Shown: one piece after another, positions 34,625-43,655 of the stretch
Layout of the letters: every line of letters starts with the position of its first letter
Position numbering within the stretch: position 1 is the stretch's first letter
Source: Gammaproteobacteria bacterium
Lineage (GTDB): Bacteria; Pseudomonadota; Gammaproteobacteria; Ga0077536
Assembly: GCA_020849475.1 (NCBI GenBank)
Contig: JADLGE010000074.1
Location: 1 to 64,000, forward strand
Reading direction: 5' to 3'
Length of the DNA stretch: 64,000 nucleotides
Translations under genes and position numbers: made by a program
The notes under the pieces: generated by a model
The model's database searches: none
Told to the model about the DNA's origin: nothing
The model's input: only the letters and a program-made list of their open reading frames with translations

Positions 34625-35851
34625 ATGCGCGGGCCGTGGCGCCTGACAGCGCGCGCAGCGGCCTGCCTGCTGCTCGCGCTGTGCGCGGCCTGCGCGCCCG
34701 AGGCGCCACCGGAAGTCGATCCGCGCACGCTGGCGTGGCCGGCGCTGGTGGATGCGGCGCGCGGCAGCGAACTGCGCATGGCCATGTGGACCGGCGACCC
34801 CGCCATCAACCGCTACATGCAGCAGTTCATCGCGCCACGCCTGCGTGAGCGTTACGGCATCACGCTGTCGATAGTGCCGGTGGCCGGCGATGTGCCGGTG
34901 CTGCTCGGCAACGAACTGGCGGCCGGCCAGACGCGCAGCCATCTCGACCTGGTGTGGATCAACGGCGAGAATTTCTACAAGCTGCGCGCGCAGCAGGCGC
35001 TGTTCGGGCCGTTCACTGAATATCTGCCCGGCAACGCCTATGTCGATTGGCGCAATCCGCGCATCGCGCGTGATTTTCAGCAGGACGTGGCGGGCTTCGA
35101 GGCGCCGTGGGGCACGGCGCAATTGCTGCTCATCACGGACACTGCGCGGGTCAGCGCGCCACCGCGCGATGTCACTGCGCTGGCGGCATGGATACACGCG
35201 CAGCCGGGACGCTTCACGTTCGATCTGTCCTTCACCGGTTTGAGTTTTCTCAAATCGCTGATGATTGGCCTGAGTGATGAGCGCAGCGCGCTCGACGGCC
35301 CGTTCGATGAAGCGCGCTATGGCGCGGCACGCGAGCGTCTGTTCGCATGGCTGCGCGACGTGCAGCCGTCATTATGGCGCGCCGGCAAGACCTTCCCGCG
35401 CGATGTCGCGCAGTTGCACGCGCTGTTCGCCAACGGCGAGGTGGACTTCACCATGAGCATGAATGACGGTGAGGCCGACAACAAAGTCGCCAGCGGTTTG
35501 TTCCCGCCGTCGGCGCAGGCCTATGCTCTGGACAGCGGCACCATCGCCAACACCCACTACCTTGGCATCGTCGCGCGCTCGCCGCACAAGGCGGCGGCGA
35601 TGGTCGTCATCAATGAACTGCAGTCGCCCGAGGCGCAGTATGAAAAGTTGCGCAGCGGTGTATGGGGGGACGGCACCGTGCTCGACGTCGAACGCCTGCC
35701 GCCACCGTGGCCGACACGCTTTGCGACACTGCCCGGCCGTGAACGGGCGCCGCCGCGCGCCGCACTCAAGGGCCGCGCGCTGGCCGAACCGAGTCCCGAA
35801 GTGATGGTGCACCTGGAGCGGGATTTCCGTGAACACTTCCTCGGCCACTGA
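34625..35851 (+). CDS. ABC transporter periplasmic binding protein (YnjB-like)
   Basis: 408 residues with an N-terminal export signal ending in LLALCAAC, which may be a lipobox although Cys at position -3 is unusual. The mature protein is a type II solute-binding protein: RMAMWTGDPAINRYMQQF opening over two elements, DLVWINGENFYKL, FEAPWGTAQ, DFTMSMNDGEADN and GTIANTHYLGIV. The overall pattern matches YnjB of the YnjBCD transporter, whose ligand is not firmly known. It lies 2 bp after the TonB receptor gene and overlaps the permease gene by 23 bp. The asparagine- and aspartate-rich loops would suit a small cation or cofactor complex, but this is a guess. Confidence 0.87.
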   Translation: MRGPWRLTARAAACLLLALCAACAPEAPPEVDPRTLAWPALVDAARGSELRMAMWTGDPAINRYMQQFIAPRLRERYGITLSIVPVAGDVPVLLGNELAAGQTRSHLDLVWINGENFYKLRAQQALFGPFTEYLPGNAYVDWRNPRIARDFQQDVAGFEAPWGTAQLLLITDTARVSAPPRDVTALAAWIHAQPGRFTFDLSFTGLSFLKSLMIGLSDERSALDGPFDEARYGAARERLFAWLRDVQPSLWRAGKTFPRDVAQLHALFANGEVDFTMSMNDGEADNKVASGLFPPSAQAYALDSGTIANTHYLGIVARSPHKAAAMVVINELQSPEAQYEKLRSGVWGDGTVLDVERLPPPWPTRFATLPGRERAPPRAALKGRALAEPSPEVMVHLERDFREHFLGH

Positions 35852-36698
35852 CGGCCGCCTGTGGCTGCCACTGTTCGCACTGCTGTGCGCCGGCAGCGTG
35901 GCGCTCGCCCTGCTGCTCACACTCGCCCACAGCGTCGGCATGCTCGACTGGCCGTCCGCGGCCGGCCTCGATGTCGCGGCGTGGCGCGCCTTGTTCACGC
36001 AGCGCGGATTCTGGCAGTCGCTCATCTATAGCGTCGCGCTCACCGTCATCACCCTGTGCCTGGCCGTGGCGCTGGCCGTGACGCTGTTCGCGCTGCTGGG
36101 CGAGCGTGTGCGCCATGGCTGGCTGGCGCGGCTGCTGTTGCTGCCACTGGCGGTGCCGCCGGTGGTGGCGGCGCTGATGGCCTTCACGCTGCTCGCCGAC
36201 AGCGGCTTCGTGTCGCGCCTGACCCATGCGCTCGGCTGGACCGCCACGCCGGCGGATTTCCCCTCATTCATTTTCGATCCCGGCGGTCGCGGCATCGTCA
36301 TCACCCATCTCGTGATGGTCACGCCCTTGCTGCTGTTGCTGTTCGACAACCTGGCCACGCATCTGCGTCTGGCGGCGCTCATGCAGCAAGGCGCGGCGCT
36401 CGGCGCGAATCGCGCGCAGGCCTGGCGGCGCATCGCACTGCCCTTGTTGCTGCGCCACGCGCGGCCGGTGCTGGCGGTGTATGGACTGGCCTTGCTGGGC
36501 GCCTACGAGCTGCCCCTGCTGATCGGCGCCGCGCAGCCGGGCATGGTGGCGGTGACCATACAGCGCGCGGTGGCCGGTTACGATCTCGCGCAACGACCAT
36601 TGGGCTATGCGATGGCGAGCACTTATTTCCTGTTGATGCTCGCCAGCTGGGCGTTCCTGCAGCTGCGCACCACGCGTCGCGATGGGCGCATGCCGTGA
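35829..36698 (+). CDS. ABC transporter permease, first subunit (YnjC N-half-like)
   Basis: 289 residues from a GTG at 35829, which overlaps the binding-protein gene by 23 bp; GGAGCGGG lies just upstream, and the next in-frame ATG would remove the first transmembrane helix. About six to seven hydrophobic segments are visible. The EAA loop region is ALMQQGAALGANRAQAWRRIALPLLL split over the cytoplasmic loop, with the G-x-N-R-A-Q-A-W-R-R-I-A-L-P pattern that contacts the ATPase. In E. coli, YnjC is one chain with two permease halves; here the two halves are separate genes, this being the first. Confidence 0.88.
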   Translation: MNTSSATDGRLWLPLFALLCAGSVALALLLTLAHSVGMLDWPSAAGLDVAAWRALFTQRGFWQSLIYSVALTVITLCLAVALAVTLFALLGERVRHGWLARLLLLPLAVPPVVAALMAFTLLADSGFVSRLTHALGWTATPADFPSFIFDPGGRGIVITHLVMVTPLLLLLFDNLATHLRLAALMQQGAALGANRAQAWRRIALPLLLRHARPVLAVYGLALLGAYELPLLIGAAQPGMVAVTIQRAVAGYDLAQRPLGYAMASTYFLLMLASWAFLQLRTTRRDGRMP

Positions 36699-37495
36699 CG
36701 ACGCGCCTGAAACGGGCTTGCGCGCGACTCGGCCTGCACGCCATGACGCTGGTGATGCTGGTGCCGTTCGCCGTGCTGGCCATGCTGTCGGTGGCGCGCA
36801 GCTGGCGCTATCCGACGCTGTGGCCATCGGCCTGGCAGCTCGACCAATGGCGCGTTTTCGGTGACCAGGGCGCGGCACTCGCGAGCGCCGCGCTGCAGTC
36901 GACCACGCTGGCGCTGGTGGTGGCGGTGACGGCCACCGTCATCGGGTTTTTCACCAGCCAGGCCGTGGCGGGACATCGTCATGAGCAACGCTGGATGGCG
37001 CTTGCCCTGTTGCCCTATGCACTACCGCCGGTGGTGTTCGCCATCGGCATCGGACAAGCGTGGGCGGCGCTCCATCTCAGCGGCAGCACGGCGGGCGTGG
37101 TGCTCGCCCAGTTGCCGTTTGCGACGGCCTACGCGGTGTTGCTGTGTCGCGGCTACTGGACGCCGCACACCCTGGCGCTCGCTGAACTCGCGATGTCGCT
37201 CGGCGCGCACGGCGCACAGCTGTGGTGGCGCCTGCATTGGCCGTTGGCGCGCGGTATCGTCGGTCTGTGTCTGCTTCAAACCGCGCTCCTGTCGTGGTTC
37301 GATTTCGCCCTGGTGCGCCTGGTCGGCGCCGGCCAGGTCGAGACCCTGAGCTTCAAGGTCTTCGAATATTTCAACGGGGGCGATCTGCGCCTGGCTTCAA
37401 CGGCGGCACTGTTGCTGCTGACGCCACCGCTCCTGGCATTGCTGTGGCGCCCCGGCCTGTTGTCACCGGCGCTGCTGAAGGGGCCGTCGCCATGA
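36695..37495 (+). CDS. ABC transporter permease, second subunit (YnjC C-half-like)
   Basis: 266 residues from a GTG at 36695 that overlaps the previous stop as GTGA. Six hydrophobic segments fit a MetI-like permease, and the ATPase-contacting EAA loop is ELAMSLGAHGAQLWWRLHWP. It forms the heterodimeric channel with the preceding gene product. The stop overlaps the ATPase start (ATGA), so expression is translationally coupled through the whole transporter. Confidence 0.88.
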   Translation: MTTRLKRACARLGLHAMTLVMLVPFAVLAMLSVARSWRYPTLWPSAWQLDQWRVFGDQGAALASAALQSTTLALVVAVTATVIGFFTSQAVAGHRHEQRWMALALLPYALPPVVFAIGIGQAWAALHLSGSTAGVVLAQLPFATAYAVLLCRGYWTPHTLALAELAMSLGAHGAQLWWRLHWPLARGIVGLCLLQTALLSWFDFALVRLVGAGQVETLSFKVFEYFNGGDLRLASTAALLLLTPPLLALLWRPGLLSPALLKGPSP

Positions 37496-38244
37496 ACCGT
37501 CCTGCGCAAGCGCCATGGCTGCGCGTCAGCGGTATCGCTAAACGTCACGGCCAGCACACCGTGTTCAGCGACGTCACTCTCACCCTCGACAGGGGCAGAA
37601 CACTGGCCGTGATCGGCGCGTCGGGCTGCGGCAAGACCACGCTGCTGCGCATCCTCGCCGGCCTCACCGCGGCGGACAGCGGCAGCGTTCACATCAACGA
37701 AACCGACGTCACCGCCAGCACCACGCAGGCGCGCGGCGCGGTCTATCTCTACCAGGAGCCACTGCTGTTTCCGCATCTCGACGTGTTCGAGAACATTGCT
37801 TTCGGACTGCGCCTGCGCGGGGCCTCGCTCAGCGACCTCAAGGCCACGGTCGGCGCCATGCTGTCGGCGCTCGGCATGCACGACTTCGCGCGTCGCGACC
37901 CCGCCAGCCTGTCCGGTGGTCAGCGTCAGCGTGTGGCATTTGCCCGCGCGCTGGTCGTGCAGCCCGCGCTGCTGCTGCTCGACGAACCGTTCAGCAATCT
38001 CGACCCGCAGGCGCGCGCCGACATGCAGCGCCTGTGCAAGACCCTGTGCGCGGCGAGCAACAGCACCGTGGTGTTCGTCACGCACGATCTGAAAGAGGCG
38101 CTGGTCATGGGCGATAGTTATGGGCGCCTCGCCGACGGTCGCTATCAAGGCTACGCCGATCGCGCGGCGTTCTGCGCCGATCCGGCCAGCGGCGTCGCCG
38201 CCGAGCGTGCCTTCTGGCGCGACGACGACCACACCTGCTGGTGA
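37492..38244 (+). CDS. ABC transporter ATP-binding protein (YnjD-like)
   Basis: 250 residues with Walker A GASGCGKTT, Q-loop YQEP, signature LSGGQRQRVA, Walker B LLLLDEPFSNLD and H-loop VTHD. Start ATG at 37492 overlaps the permease stop. The closest named relative by context is YnjD. It energises import through the two permease subunits. It ends 5 bp from the convergent hybrid-kinase gene, so the operon ends here. Confidence 0.93.
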   Translation: MNRPAQAPWLRVSGIAKRHGQHTVFSDVTLTLDRGRTLAVIGASGCGKTTLLRILAGLTAADSGSVHINETDVTASTTQARGAVYLYQEPLLFPHLDVFENIAFGLRLRGASLSDLKATVGAMLSALGMHDFARRDPASLSGGQRQRVAFARALVVQPALLLLDEPFSNLDPQARADMQRLCKTLCAASNSTVVFVTHDLKEALVMGDSYGRLADGRYQGYADRAAFCADPASGVAAERAFWRDDDHTCW

Positions 38245-38249
38245 GAATC

Positions 38250-40637
38250 TCAAAGTAGCGGCAACGCGGCCGTGGCCTGCTCGATGGCGGCCAGCAACTC
38301 CGCGACAGCCACCGGCTTGTTGAGCAGCGCGCTTATCGAAAGCGGCGCCATGCGATCCAGCAGTTGCGCATCGGCGCTGCCGGAACAGAGCACTATCGGC
38401 AGCCGCAGGCCGGCCCGGCGCACCGCCGCCGCCAACTCCTCACCGGTCAATTCCGGCATCATCAAGTCGCAGATCAGTAGGTCGTAGCGTTGCGGCTCGG
38501 CAATCAAATCACGCAGCGCCGTCATCGGTGACACATAGCTGTGGATAGCGTGGCCATAGCCGTGCAGCACTTCAGCGACGGGCTCGACCACCGTGCGCTC
38601 GTCGTCGACCAGCATGATGCGACGCGCCTTGATGGCGGTGGCCACGTTCGGGGTTGGCGCGGGATCTTTGACCGTAAGGGCGTCAGGAACCATCTCGCAG
38701 GGAAACAGCAAGCGCACACTGGTGCCCTGACCGGCGGTCGAATCGACCAGGATGTGGCCGGCGCTTCTATGCACGATGCCGTGCACCATCGCGAGTCCGA
38801 GGCCGGTGCCACCGTGCTCGCGCTTGGTGGTGAAAAATGGCTCGAAGATGCGCGCCAGCGTCTCGGCGGAAATGCCCATGCCGGTGTCGGTGCAGGCGAT
38901 CTCGGCATAGTCGCCGTGAAACAGCGCGCCGCACGACACACAGATCTGCGACTGCACCGCGACCGGCACGAGACTCAAGGCGATGATGCCGTGCACGCTG
39001 TTGGCGTCGCGCGCGTTGATGACGAGATTGAACAGCACCTGCTGCAATTCGACGGCGCGGATGGCGATGCGCAGTTCTCGCGGCGAGATGTCGACGTCGA
39101 GACGCATGGTCGGCGGCAACACCGCCTGCAGAAGTTCGCAGGTGTCCTTGAGCGCGCTCTGCGCGAGCAGCGATTGCGCCGGCTCGGTGTCGGGCGAGCT
39201 GCGACTGAAAGCCAGCAGGCGTTCGATCAATTCCTTGCCACGCAACACGCCCGCTTCGACATTGGCCAGGTAGCCATCCAACACCTCGGGCGCGGACTTG
39301 CGCAAACGGTTGCGCGTCAGCCCCGCGTAGCCGAGCACGCTGGCGAGAATATTGTTGAAGTCATGAGCGATGCCGCCGGTGAACGCGCCGAGCGCCTCCA
39401 TCTTGTGCGCCTGGCTCAAGCGTTGCTCGAGATCGCGCAGGTTGGAAATGTTCTCCAGCGTGCCGACATAACCGATGCGCCGACCGTGCTCGACTATCGG
39501 TGAGACGCTGGCCCGCAGCGTTTCGAATTCGCCGCTCGCGCCGCGCAACCGGAATTCATCGAGATAGCGCGGTTCATCGCCGCGCACGAACGTGCGCCAC
39601 GCGTTGACGGCACGCTCGGCATCGATGGGGCTGAGCAGCGACCGCCAGCCATCACCGAGCAGATTCAGTCCCGGCTGACCGTAACGCGCCAGCAGCGGCT
39701 CACTGACGAAGGTCATGGCGCCGCTGACATCGGTCATGAACACACCGACAGGCGCGTTGTTGACGAGGGTGCGCAGGCGCGCCTCGCTTTCCTCGAGACG
39801 GCGGCGGTCAGCGGCGCGCAGGATGGCGGCGGTGGCCTTGACCGCCGCCACCATCAGCAGGGCGCTCTCGGTATCGAACTGCGCGCGCGCCCTGGCGTCC
39901 TGTACGTACAACGCCCCACACACCTCGCCGCCGCGATCGCGCAGCGCCACTGCGTAATAGGTGCTGGCCGTCGGCAGTACAAAACCCTGCGCGTCGGGGA
40001 ACGCCCGCCACGGGTTTTCGATGATGTGCAACGTCGGCGCGGCGTTGCGCAAGGTCACGGCCAAGGGCGTACCCTGCAGTCGATACGCGAGCGGCGGTGG
40101 CGACAGGCCAGGTCGCCATTGCGCCAATACCTGCGCTTCGGCATCGTCGGGCGCGCAGCGCACGATGCCGACGCTCTGCGCATGCAGCGCGGCGCCGACC
40201 GCCTGCACGATGTCACTGAACGGCGCATCGGCATCGGCCAGCGCAAGGGCCTCGAGCCCGCTGCGCAATTCAACCTGGCGTGTGACCTCGGTGCGCAGTG
40301 ACAGGTAACGCACCGTATCGCCCTGCTGGTTCTGCAGCGGCATCATGGTGGACTGCACCCAGTAGTGCTCGCCGTTCTTGCGTCGGTTGCAGATCAGGCC
40401 GTCCCAGATCTGGCCGCTCTTGAGCGTGCGCCACAAATCGGCATAGAAAGCCGGCGCATGCACACCGGATTTCAGCAATCGATGATTGCGGCCCAGCAGT
40501 TCCGCGCGGCTGTAACCGCTGACGCTGCAGAAGCGCTCGTTGGCGTAGAGGATGTCGCCCGCCAGATCGGTGACCGACATCAAGGCGTGGGCCGCCAGCG
40601 CGCGTTCGAGTTGTGGCAGATCGAGAACCGCGGTCAC
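38250..40637 (-). CDS. Hybrid sensor histidine kinase (PAS-GAF-PAS-HisKA-HATPase-REC)
   Basis: 795 residues from a GTG at 40637 with AAGGAG seven bases upstream. Order: PAS ~10-115 (YANERFCSVSGYSRAELLG, cut), GAF ~135-275, PAS ~285-405, HisKA at ~425-490 with the phospho-histidine in GIAHDFNN, HATPase ~530-660 (VINARDA, DTGMGIS, GGTGLGLAM) and a C-terminal receiver at ~675-790 with DLMMPE. No transmembrane segments, so it senses a cytoplasmic signal. Within the ATPase domain is a small insertion CVSCGALFHGDY with a CxxC pair, seen in some relatives but not in most kinases. Convergent with the transporter operon and upstream of a hairpin at 40700-40726; the NarL-like regulator gene lies further upstream on the same strand. 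Confidence 0.92.
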   Translation of the reverse strand: MTAVLDLPQLERALAAHALMSVTDLAGDILYANERFCSVSGYSRAELLGRNHRLLKSGVHAPAFYADLWRTLKSGQIWDGLICNRRKNGEHYWVQSTMMPLQNQQGDTVRYLSLRTEVTRQVELRSGLEALALADADAPFSDIVQAVGAALHAQSVGIVRCAPDDAEAQVLAQWRPGLSPPPLAYRLQGTPLAVTLRNAAPTLHIIENPWRAFPDAQGFVLPTASTYYAVALRDRGGEVCGALYVQDARARAQFDTESALLMVAAVKATAAILRAADRRRLEESEARLRTLVNNAPVGVFMTDVSGAMTFVSEPLLARYGQPGLNLLGDGWRSLLSPIDAERAVNAWRTFVRGDEPRYLDEFRLRGASGEFETLRASVSPIVEHGRRIGYVGTLENISNLRDLEQRLSQAHKMEALGAFTGGIAHDFNNILASVLGYAGLTRNRLRKSAPEVLDGYLANVEAGVLRGKELIERLLAFSRSSPDTEPAQSLLAQSALKDTCELLQAVLPPTMRLDVDISPRELRIAIRAVELQQVLFNLVINARDANSVHGIIALSLVPVAVQSQICVSCGALFHGDYAEIACTDTGMGISAETLARIFEPFFTTKREHGGTGLGLAMVHGIVHRSAGHILVDSTAGQGTSVRLLFPCEMVPDALTVKDPAPTPNVATAIKARRIMLVDDERTVVEPVAEVLHGYGHAIHSYVSPMTALRDLIAEPQRYDLLICDLMMPELTGEELAAAVRRAGLRLPIVLCSGSADAQLLDRMAPLSISALLNKPVAVAELLAAIEQATAALPLL

Positions 40638-40699
40638 GCACGCTCCTTGGCGGCTGTGTGCAGGCGAGTGCGTGCGGGTATGAGCCCGCGGCGGATGTC

Positions 40700-40726
40700 G
40701 ACCGCGCCCGCTCAGCGGGCGCGGTC
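40700..40726. other. Strong GC hairpin between the response-regulator and hybrid-kinase genes
   Basis: A perfect 12-bp stem GACCGCGCCCGC with a 3-nt loop lies in the 171-bp gap 40638-40808. No T-run follows on either strand, so it may be a Rho-assisted terminator or an mRNA-stabilising hairpin for the response-regulator transcript. Confidence 0.55.
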
Positions 40727-40808
40727 GGTCTATGCAGTGTTATTCGTCGCTGCAGACGAAGCTATGCGACGACTGGACGATGTGCTGTAGGTGTTGACCT
40801 ACATTCCG

Positions 40809-41444
40809 TCAGTCGATGAGATTGTGTTCCAGGCAGTAACGTGCGAGCTCGGCGGTGCTGCCCAAACCCAGCTTGTGCAGCACGCGGCTGCGGTAGGTGC
40901 TGACGGTCTTGCTGCTGATGAACAACTGACTGGCGATTTCGCCCGGGCTGCGACCGCGCGCCAGTTCGCGCAACACGCGGAATTCACGCGGCGAAAGTGT
41001 CTCGTGCAAGGGTTGATCCCGTTGCCCGAAAGCACGACCCGCCAAAGCCTCGGCCACTTCGGGACTGATGTAACGACCACCGGACTGGATGCGTCGAATC
41101 GCCTGCACGATGTCGTCGGGCGCGCGATCCTTGGTTACATAGCCATCGGCGCCGAGTTCCAGCGCGCGCAGCGCGAAGCGTTGCTCGGCATGCATGCTCA
41201 ACACCAGCACCTGCGGCATGGCGTTGGTCTTGCGCTGCCGAATCTCGGCCAGGCAGTCCAGGCCGTGCCGGTCCGGCAAAGACAGATCGAGGATCACAAG
41301 GTCTATCGGCTCGCGGCGCAAGGTCGCCATGAGGCCGGCGGCGTCCTGCGCTTCATGCACCACTGCGTCGTGCAGGTTCTCCTGCAGGATTTCTCGGATC
41401 CCGCGCCGCACCAGCGGATGGTCATCGGTAAGAACGATATTCAT
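40809..41444 (-). CDS. NarL/FixJ-family response regulator
   Basis: 211 residues. Receiver domain ~1-120 with the acidic pair TDDHP, phospho-acceptor Asp53 (ILDLSLPD), conserved Ser in VLSMH and Lys in VTKDRAP; LuxR-type helix-turn-helix ~147-200 (LSPREFRVLRELARG, IASQLFISSKTVSTY). It binds DNA as a dimer when phosphorylated. Its ATG overlaps the stop of the kinase gene, so the two form a coupled pair. Targets unknown. Confidence 0.93.
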   Translation of the reverse strand: MNIVLTDDHPLVRRGIREILQENLHDAVVHEAQDAAGLMATLRREPIDLVILDLSLPDRHGLDCLAEIRQRKTNAMPQVLVLSMHAEQRFALRALELGADGYVTKDRAPDDIVQAIRRIQSGGRYISPEVAEALAGRAFGQRDQPLHETLSPREFRVLRELARGRSPGEIASQLFISSKTVSTYRSRVLHKLGLGSTAELARYCLEHNLID

Positions 41445-42208
41445 GTCTCGGATCTCCGCGCCGACAAGGGCAAAGTCAGGGCCAGGCGCACGCCTTGGCC
41501 GCTCGCTGAATCAATTTCCAGACTGCCATTGAGTTGATGCGCCCGCTCGCGCATGCCCAGCAATCCCAAACGCTGACGTGCACGCGGCTCCTGCGGCATG
41601 CCTCGGCCGTTGTCCTCGACCTCGAGGTGCACAGTATCGCGGCGCGCGAACAAACGGACTGCCACCTGAGTCGCACCGCTGTGGCGCGCGACATTGGTCA
41701 TGGCTTCCTGGAAAACACGGAACACCACCAGCTTCTGCGCCGCCGGCAGGTGCTTCTGCGTCTGCAGACCGAGCCGGCAACGAATGCCGGTGCGCTTCTC
41801 GAACTGCATGGAATAGTCTTCGATGGCGGCCGCCAGTCCCAGCATCTCGATGGCCTGCGGCCGCAGCTGGGTGCTCAGCGAACGTACTTCGGCGATGGTG
41901 TCGTCGATCAGCTGCGCCATGCCGTCGATGCGCGCGAAACAGGGTGGCGGGATGCCGCCGATACCGCTCAATTGTCCACCCAGCCAGCGCAGATCCAGCT
42001 TCAAGGCGGTCAGGCGCTGGCCGAGTTCGTCATGCAGTTCACGCGCGATGTGGGCGCGCTCCTGCTCGATGGCGGCATCGAGGTGGCGCGCGTAGGCGCG
42101 CAGTTCTTCGGGGGATTCAACCTGCTCGGCGTGCGCGAATGATGGTGCGCCATGCTCGCCGCATGCGGCCTGGTGTAGCTGGCCGTCGCGTGGTGTGCTG
42201 CTCGCCAT
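41441..42208 (-). CDS. NarX/DesK-type cytosolic sensor histidine kinase
   Basis: 255 residues from the ATG at 42208, which has GGAGGA nine bases upstream; the longer in-frame start at 42316 runs back into the neighbouring gene. The HisKA_3 dimerisation region is at ~45-125, with the phospho-histidine in ARELHDELGQRL (His59), and the ATPase domain at ~165-250 (FQEAMTNVARHSGA, VEDNGRGM, GLLGMRERA). The N-terminal ~40 residues are too short for a sensor domain and there is no transmembrane helix, so input must come from a partner or the short N-terminal tail. Cognate partner: the NarL-like regulator that overlaps its stop. Confidence 0.9.
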   Translation of the reverse strand: MASSTPRDGQLHQAACGEHGAPSFAHAEQVESPEELRAYARHLDAAIEQERAHIARELHDELGQRLTALKLDLRWLGGQLSGIGGIPPPCFARIDGMAQLIDDTIAEVRSLSTQLRPQAIEMLGLAAAIEDYSMQFEKRTGIRCRLGLQTQKHLPAAQKLVVFRVFQEAMTNVARHSGATQVAVRLFARRDTVHLEVEDNGRGMPQEPRARQRLGLLGMRERAHQLNGSLEIDSASGQGVRLALTLPLSARRSET

Positions 42209-42281
42209 GCGCAGTGGATCCTCCGCCGTACTGATTGAGTATAGGCCAGGGTCCGTGGCTGCCAGCGCGACGAGTCGGTGT

Positions 42282-42884
42282 TCAATCCGGGCTCGACGCA
42301 CCCTCCGCCAGCGCAACGCGCAGGTCGCGATAGCGCTGTCCCATCGTGAACAAGATGGCTGCGCAGAATAGCAGGCTCCACGTCACGAGGTGAGAACTGT
42401 TGAGCGTCATGACACTCAAGAACAGGAATCCTTCAGTGCGTTCGGCCAAGCCCGGTGCGTAATGGAAGGATTTCGCCGAGCTGTTGGCAAGCGCCGCCGC
42501 CATCGACAGGAACAAGGACATTGCCACCACGATGGCGGCGGTCAGGATCAGCAAGGCCATGCGCGCCTCGGGATAGCGCCATGCGAGTGCGATGATGAGC
42601 GCGACTTCAACCACACGATCGGAAGTGATATCCAACACCGCGCCCAATGCGCTCGGTGTGGTCATGCGCGCCAAGGTGCCATCGGCGGCGTCGAGCAGGC
42701 CGGACAACCACAACAGCGTCACGCCGAGGATGGGCGCGCCAGAAGCGACGGCGACCGCCGCCAAGAGACCGCAGGCGAGGCCCGCGAGCGTCAGCGCATT
42801 GGCCGATACGCCCATGCGCAGACAGCGCCGCGCGATCAAATCAAGAACGGGCTGAAGGTAGCGATGAGCGTGGCTGTCGAGCAT
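42282..42884 (-). CDS. CDP-alcohol phosphatidyltransferase
   Basis: 200 residues, about six transmembrane helices. The catalytic signature is present: D65-x2-D68-G69-x2-A72-R73, then G81-x3-D85-x3-D89. The spacing between R73 and G81 is seven residues, one less than the usual eight. The family makes phospholipids by transferring a phosphatidyl group from CDP-diacylglycerol to an alcohol (glycerol-phosphate, inositol or serine types) in the inner membrane. Acceptor cannot be read from the sequence. It is on the same strand as the SDR and kinase genes and may belong to the operon starting with the MarR regulator, 59 bp downstream of the SDR gene. Confidence 0.88.
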   Translation of the reverse strand: MLDSHAHRYLQPVLDLIARRCLRMGVSANALTLAGLACGLLAAVAVASGAPILGVTLLWLSGLLDAADGTLARMTTPSALGAVLDITSDRVVEVALIIALAWRYPEARMALLILTAAIVVAMSLFLSMAAALANSSAKSFHYAPGLAERTEGFLFLSVMTLNSSHLVTWSLLFCAAILFTMGQRYRDLRVALAEGASSPD

Positions 42885-42943
42885 GGCGCGACAGCATAGA
42901 AATCAAGCCTGGCCGCGGCAAGCAGCGGCCTGTGCAGCCCTGA

Positions 42944-43651
42944 TTACCAAACCTCGCCGAAAGGTCGCAGTTCGACATTGAACGACCACGCCGAGCGGTC
43001 CTGCTGCAGTACATGCCAGATCTCGTCGGCGATGGCCGCCGGCTTGATGAAGAAGTCATCGGCCCGATCAGCAAAGCGTGCGCGCGTCCACGCCAGATCG
43101 ATGACTGCATCGATCACGACATAGGCGACGTGCACACCCTTGGGGCCGAGTTCACGCGCGATGGCCTCGGCGAGAATCCTTTGCGCCGCCTTGCTGGGCG
43201 CAAAGCCGGCGAATTGCGCCTTGCCGCGCAACGCGGAGGTGTTGCCGGTGGTGATGATGGCGCCATGCCCGGCGGCGATCATCGCCGGCGCGAGGCGCTG
43301 GGCGAGATGCAGCAAGGCCAGCGTATTGACCTTGAAATTGCGCTCCAGCAGCGCGGCATCGATGTCGAGAAAATTTCCGAATGCGCCGCCAACCGCGTTG
43401 TGCACCAGCACGCTGGGTTCACCGAGCTCGCCACGGATAGCCGCCAGCGCGGCGTCAAGTTGCGCGGTATCAGTAACGTCGCATACATAGGCGCGACTAT
43501 GGGCAATTTCTTCGGCCAGCGCCGCCAGCCGCTCGCCATTACGCGCCAGCATCGCCACCGCGTAGCCGCCCGCCGCGAGTCGACGTGCCATGGCAGCGCC
43601 GGTTCCCGGTCCCACGCCGGTGACGAGAGCTACCGGTAACTGCTCGGTCAT
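42944..43651 (-). CDS. Atypical SDR-family protein with Phe in place of the catalytic Tyr
   Basis: 235 residues. A Rossmann start (TGVGPGTGAAMARRLA) and N-terminal half typical of SDRs, with the NAG region as HNAVGG. The active-site block reads GFAPSKAAQR, so the usual YxxxK is FxxxK. The C-terminal VHVAYVVIDAVID is characteristic of a known SDR subgroup that shares this Phe. Reduction by the classical mechanism is therefore uncertain; the protein may be a different redox enzyme or a binding protein. GGGGGAG lies eight bases before the ATG. It starts 4 bp after the GST stop, so it is co-transcribed with that gene. Confidence 0.88.
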   Translation of the reverse strand: MTEQLPVALVTGVGPGTGAAMARRLAAGGYAVAMLARNGERLAALAEEIAHSRAYVCDVTDTAQLDAALAAIRGELGEPSVLVHNAVGGAFGNFLDIDAALLERNFKVNTLALLHLAQRLAPAMIAAGHGAIITTGNTSALRGKAQFAGFAPSKAAQRILAEAIARELGPKGVHVAYVVIDAVIDLAWTRARFADRADDFFIKPAAIADEIWHVLQQDRSAWSFNVELRPFGEVW

Positions 43652-43655
43652 GGGC

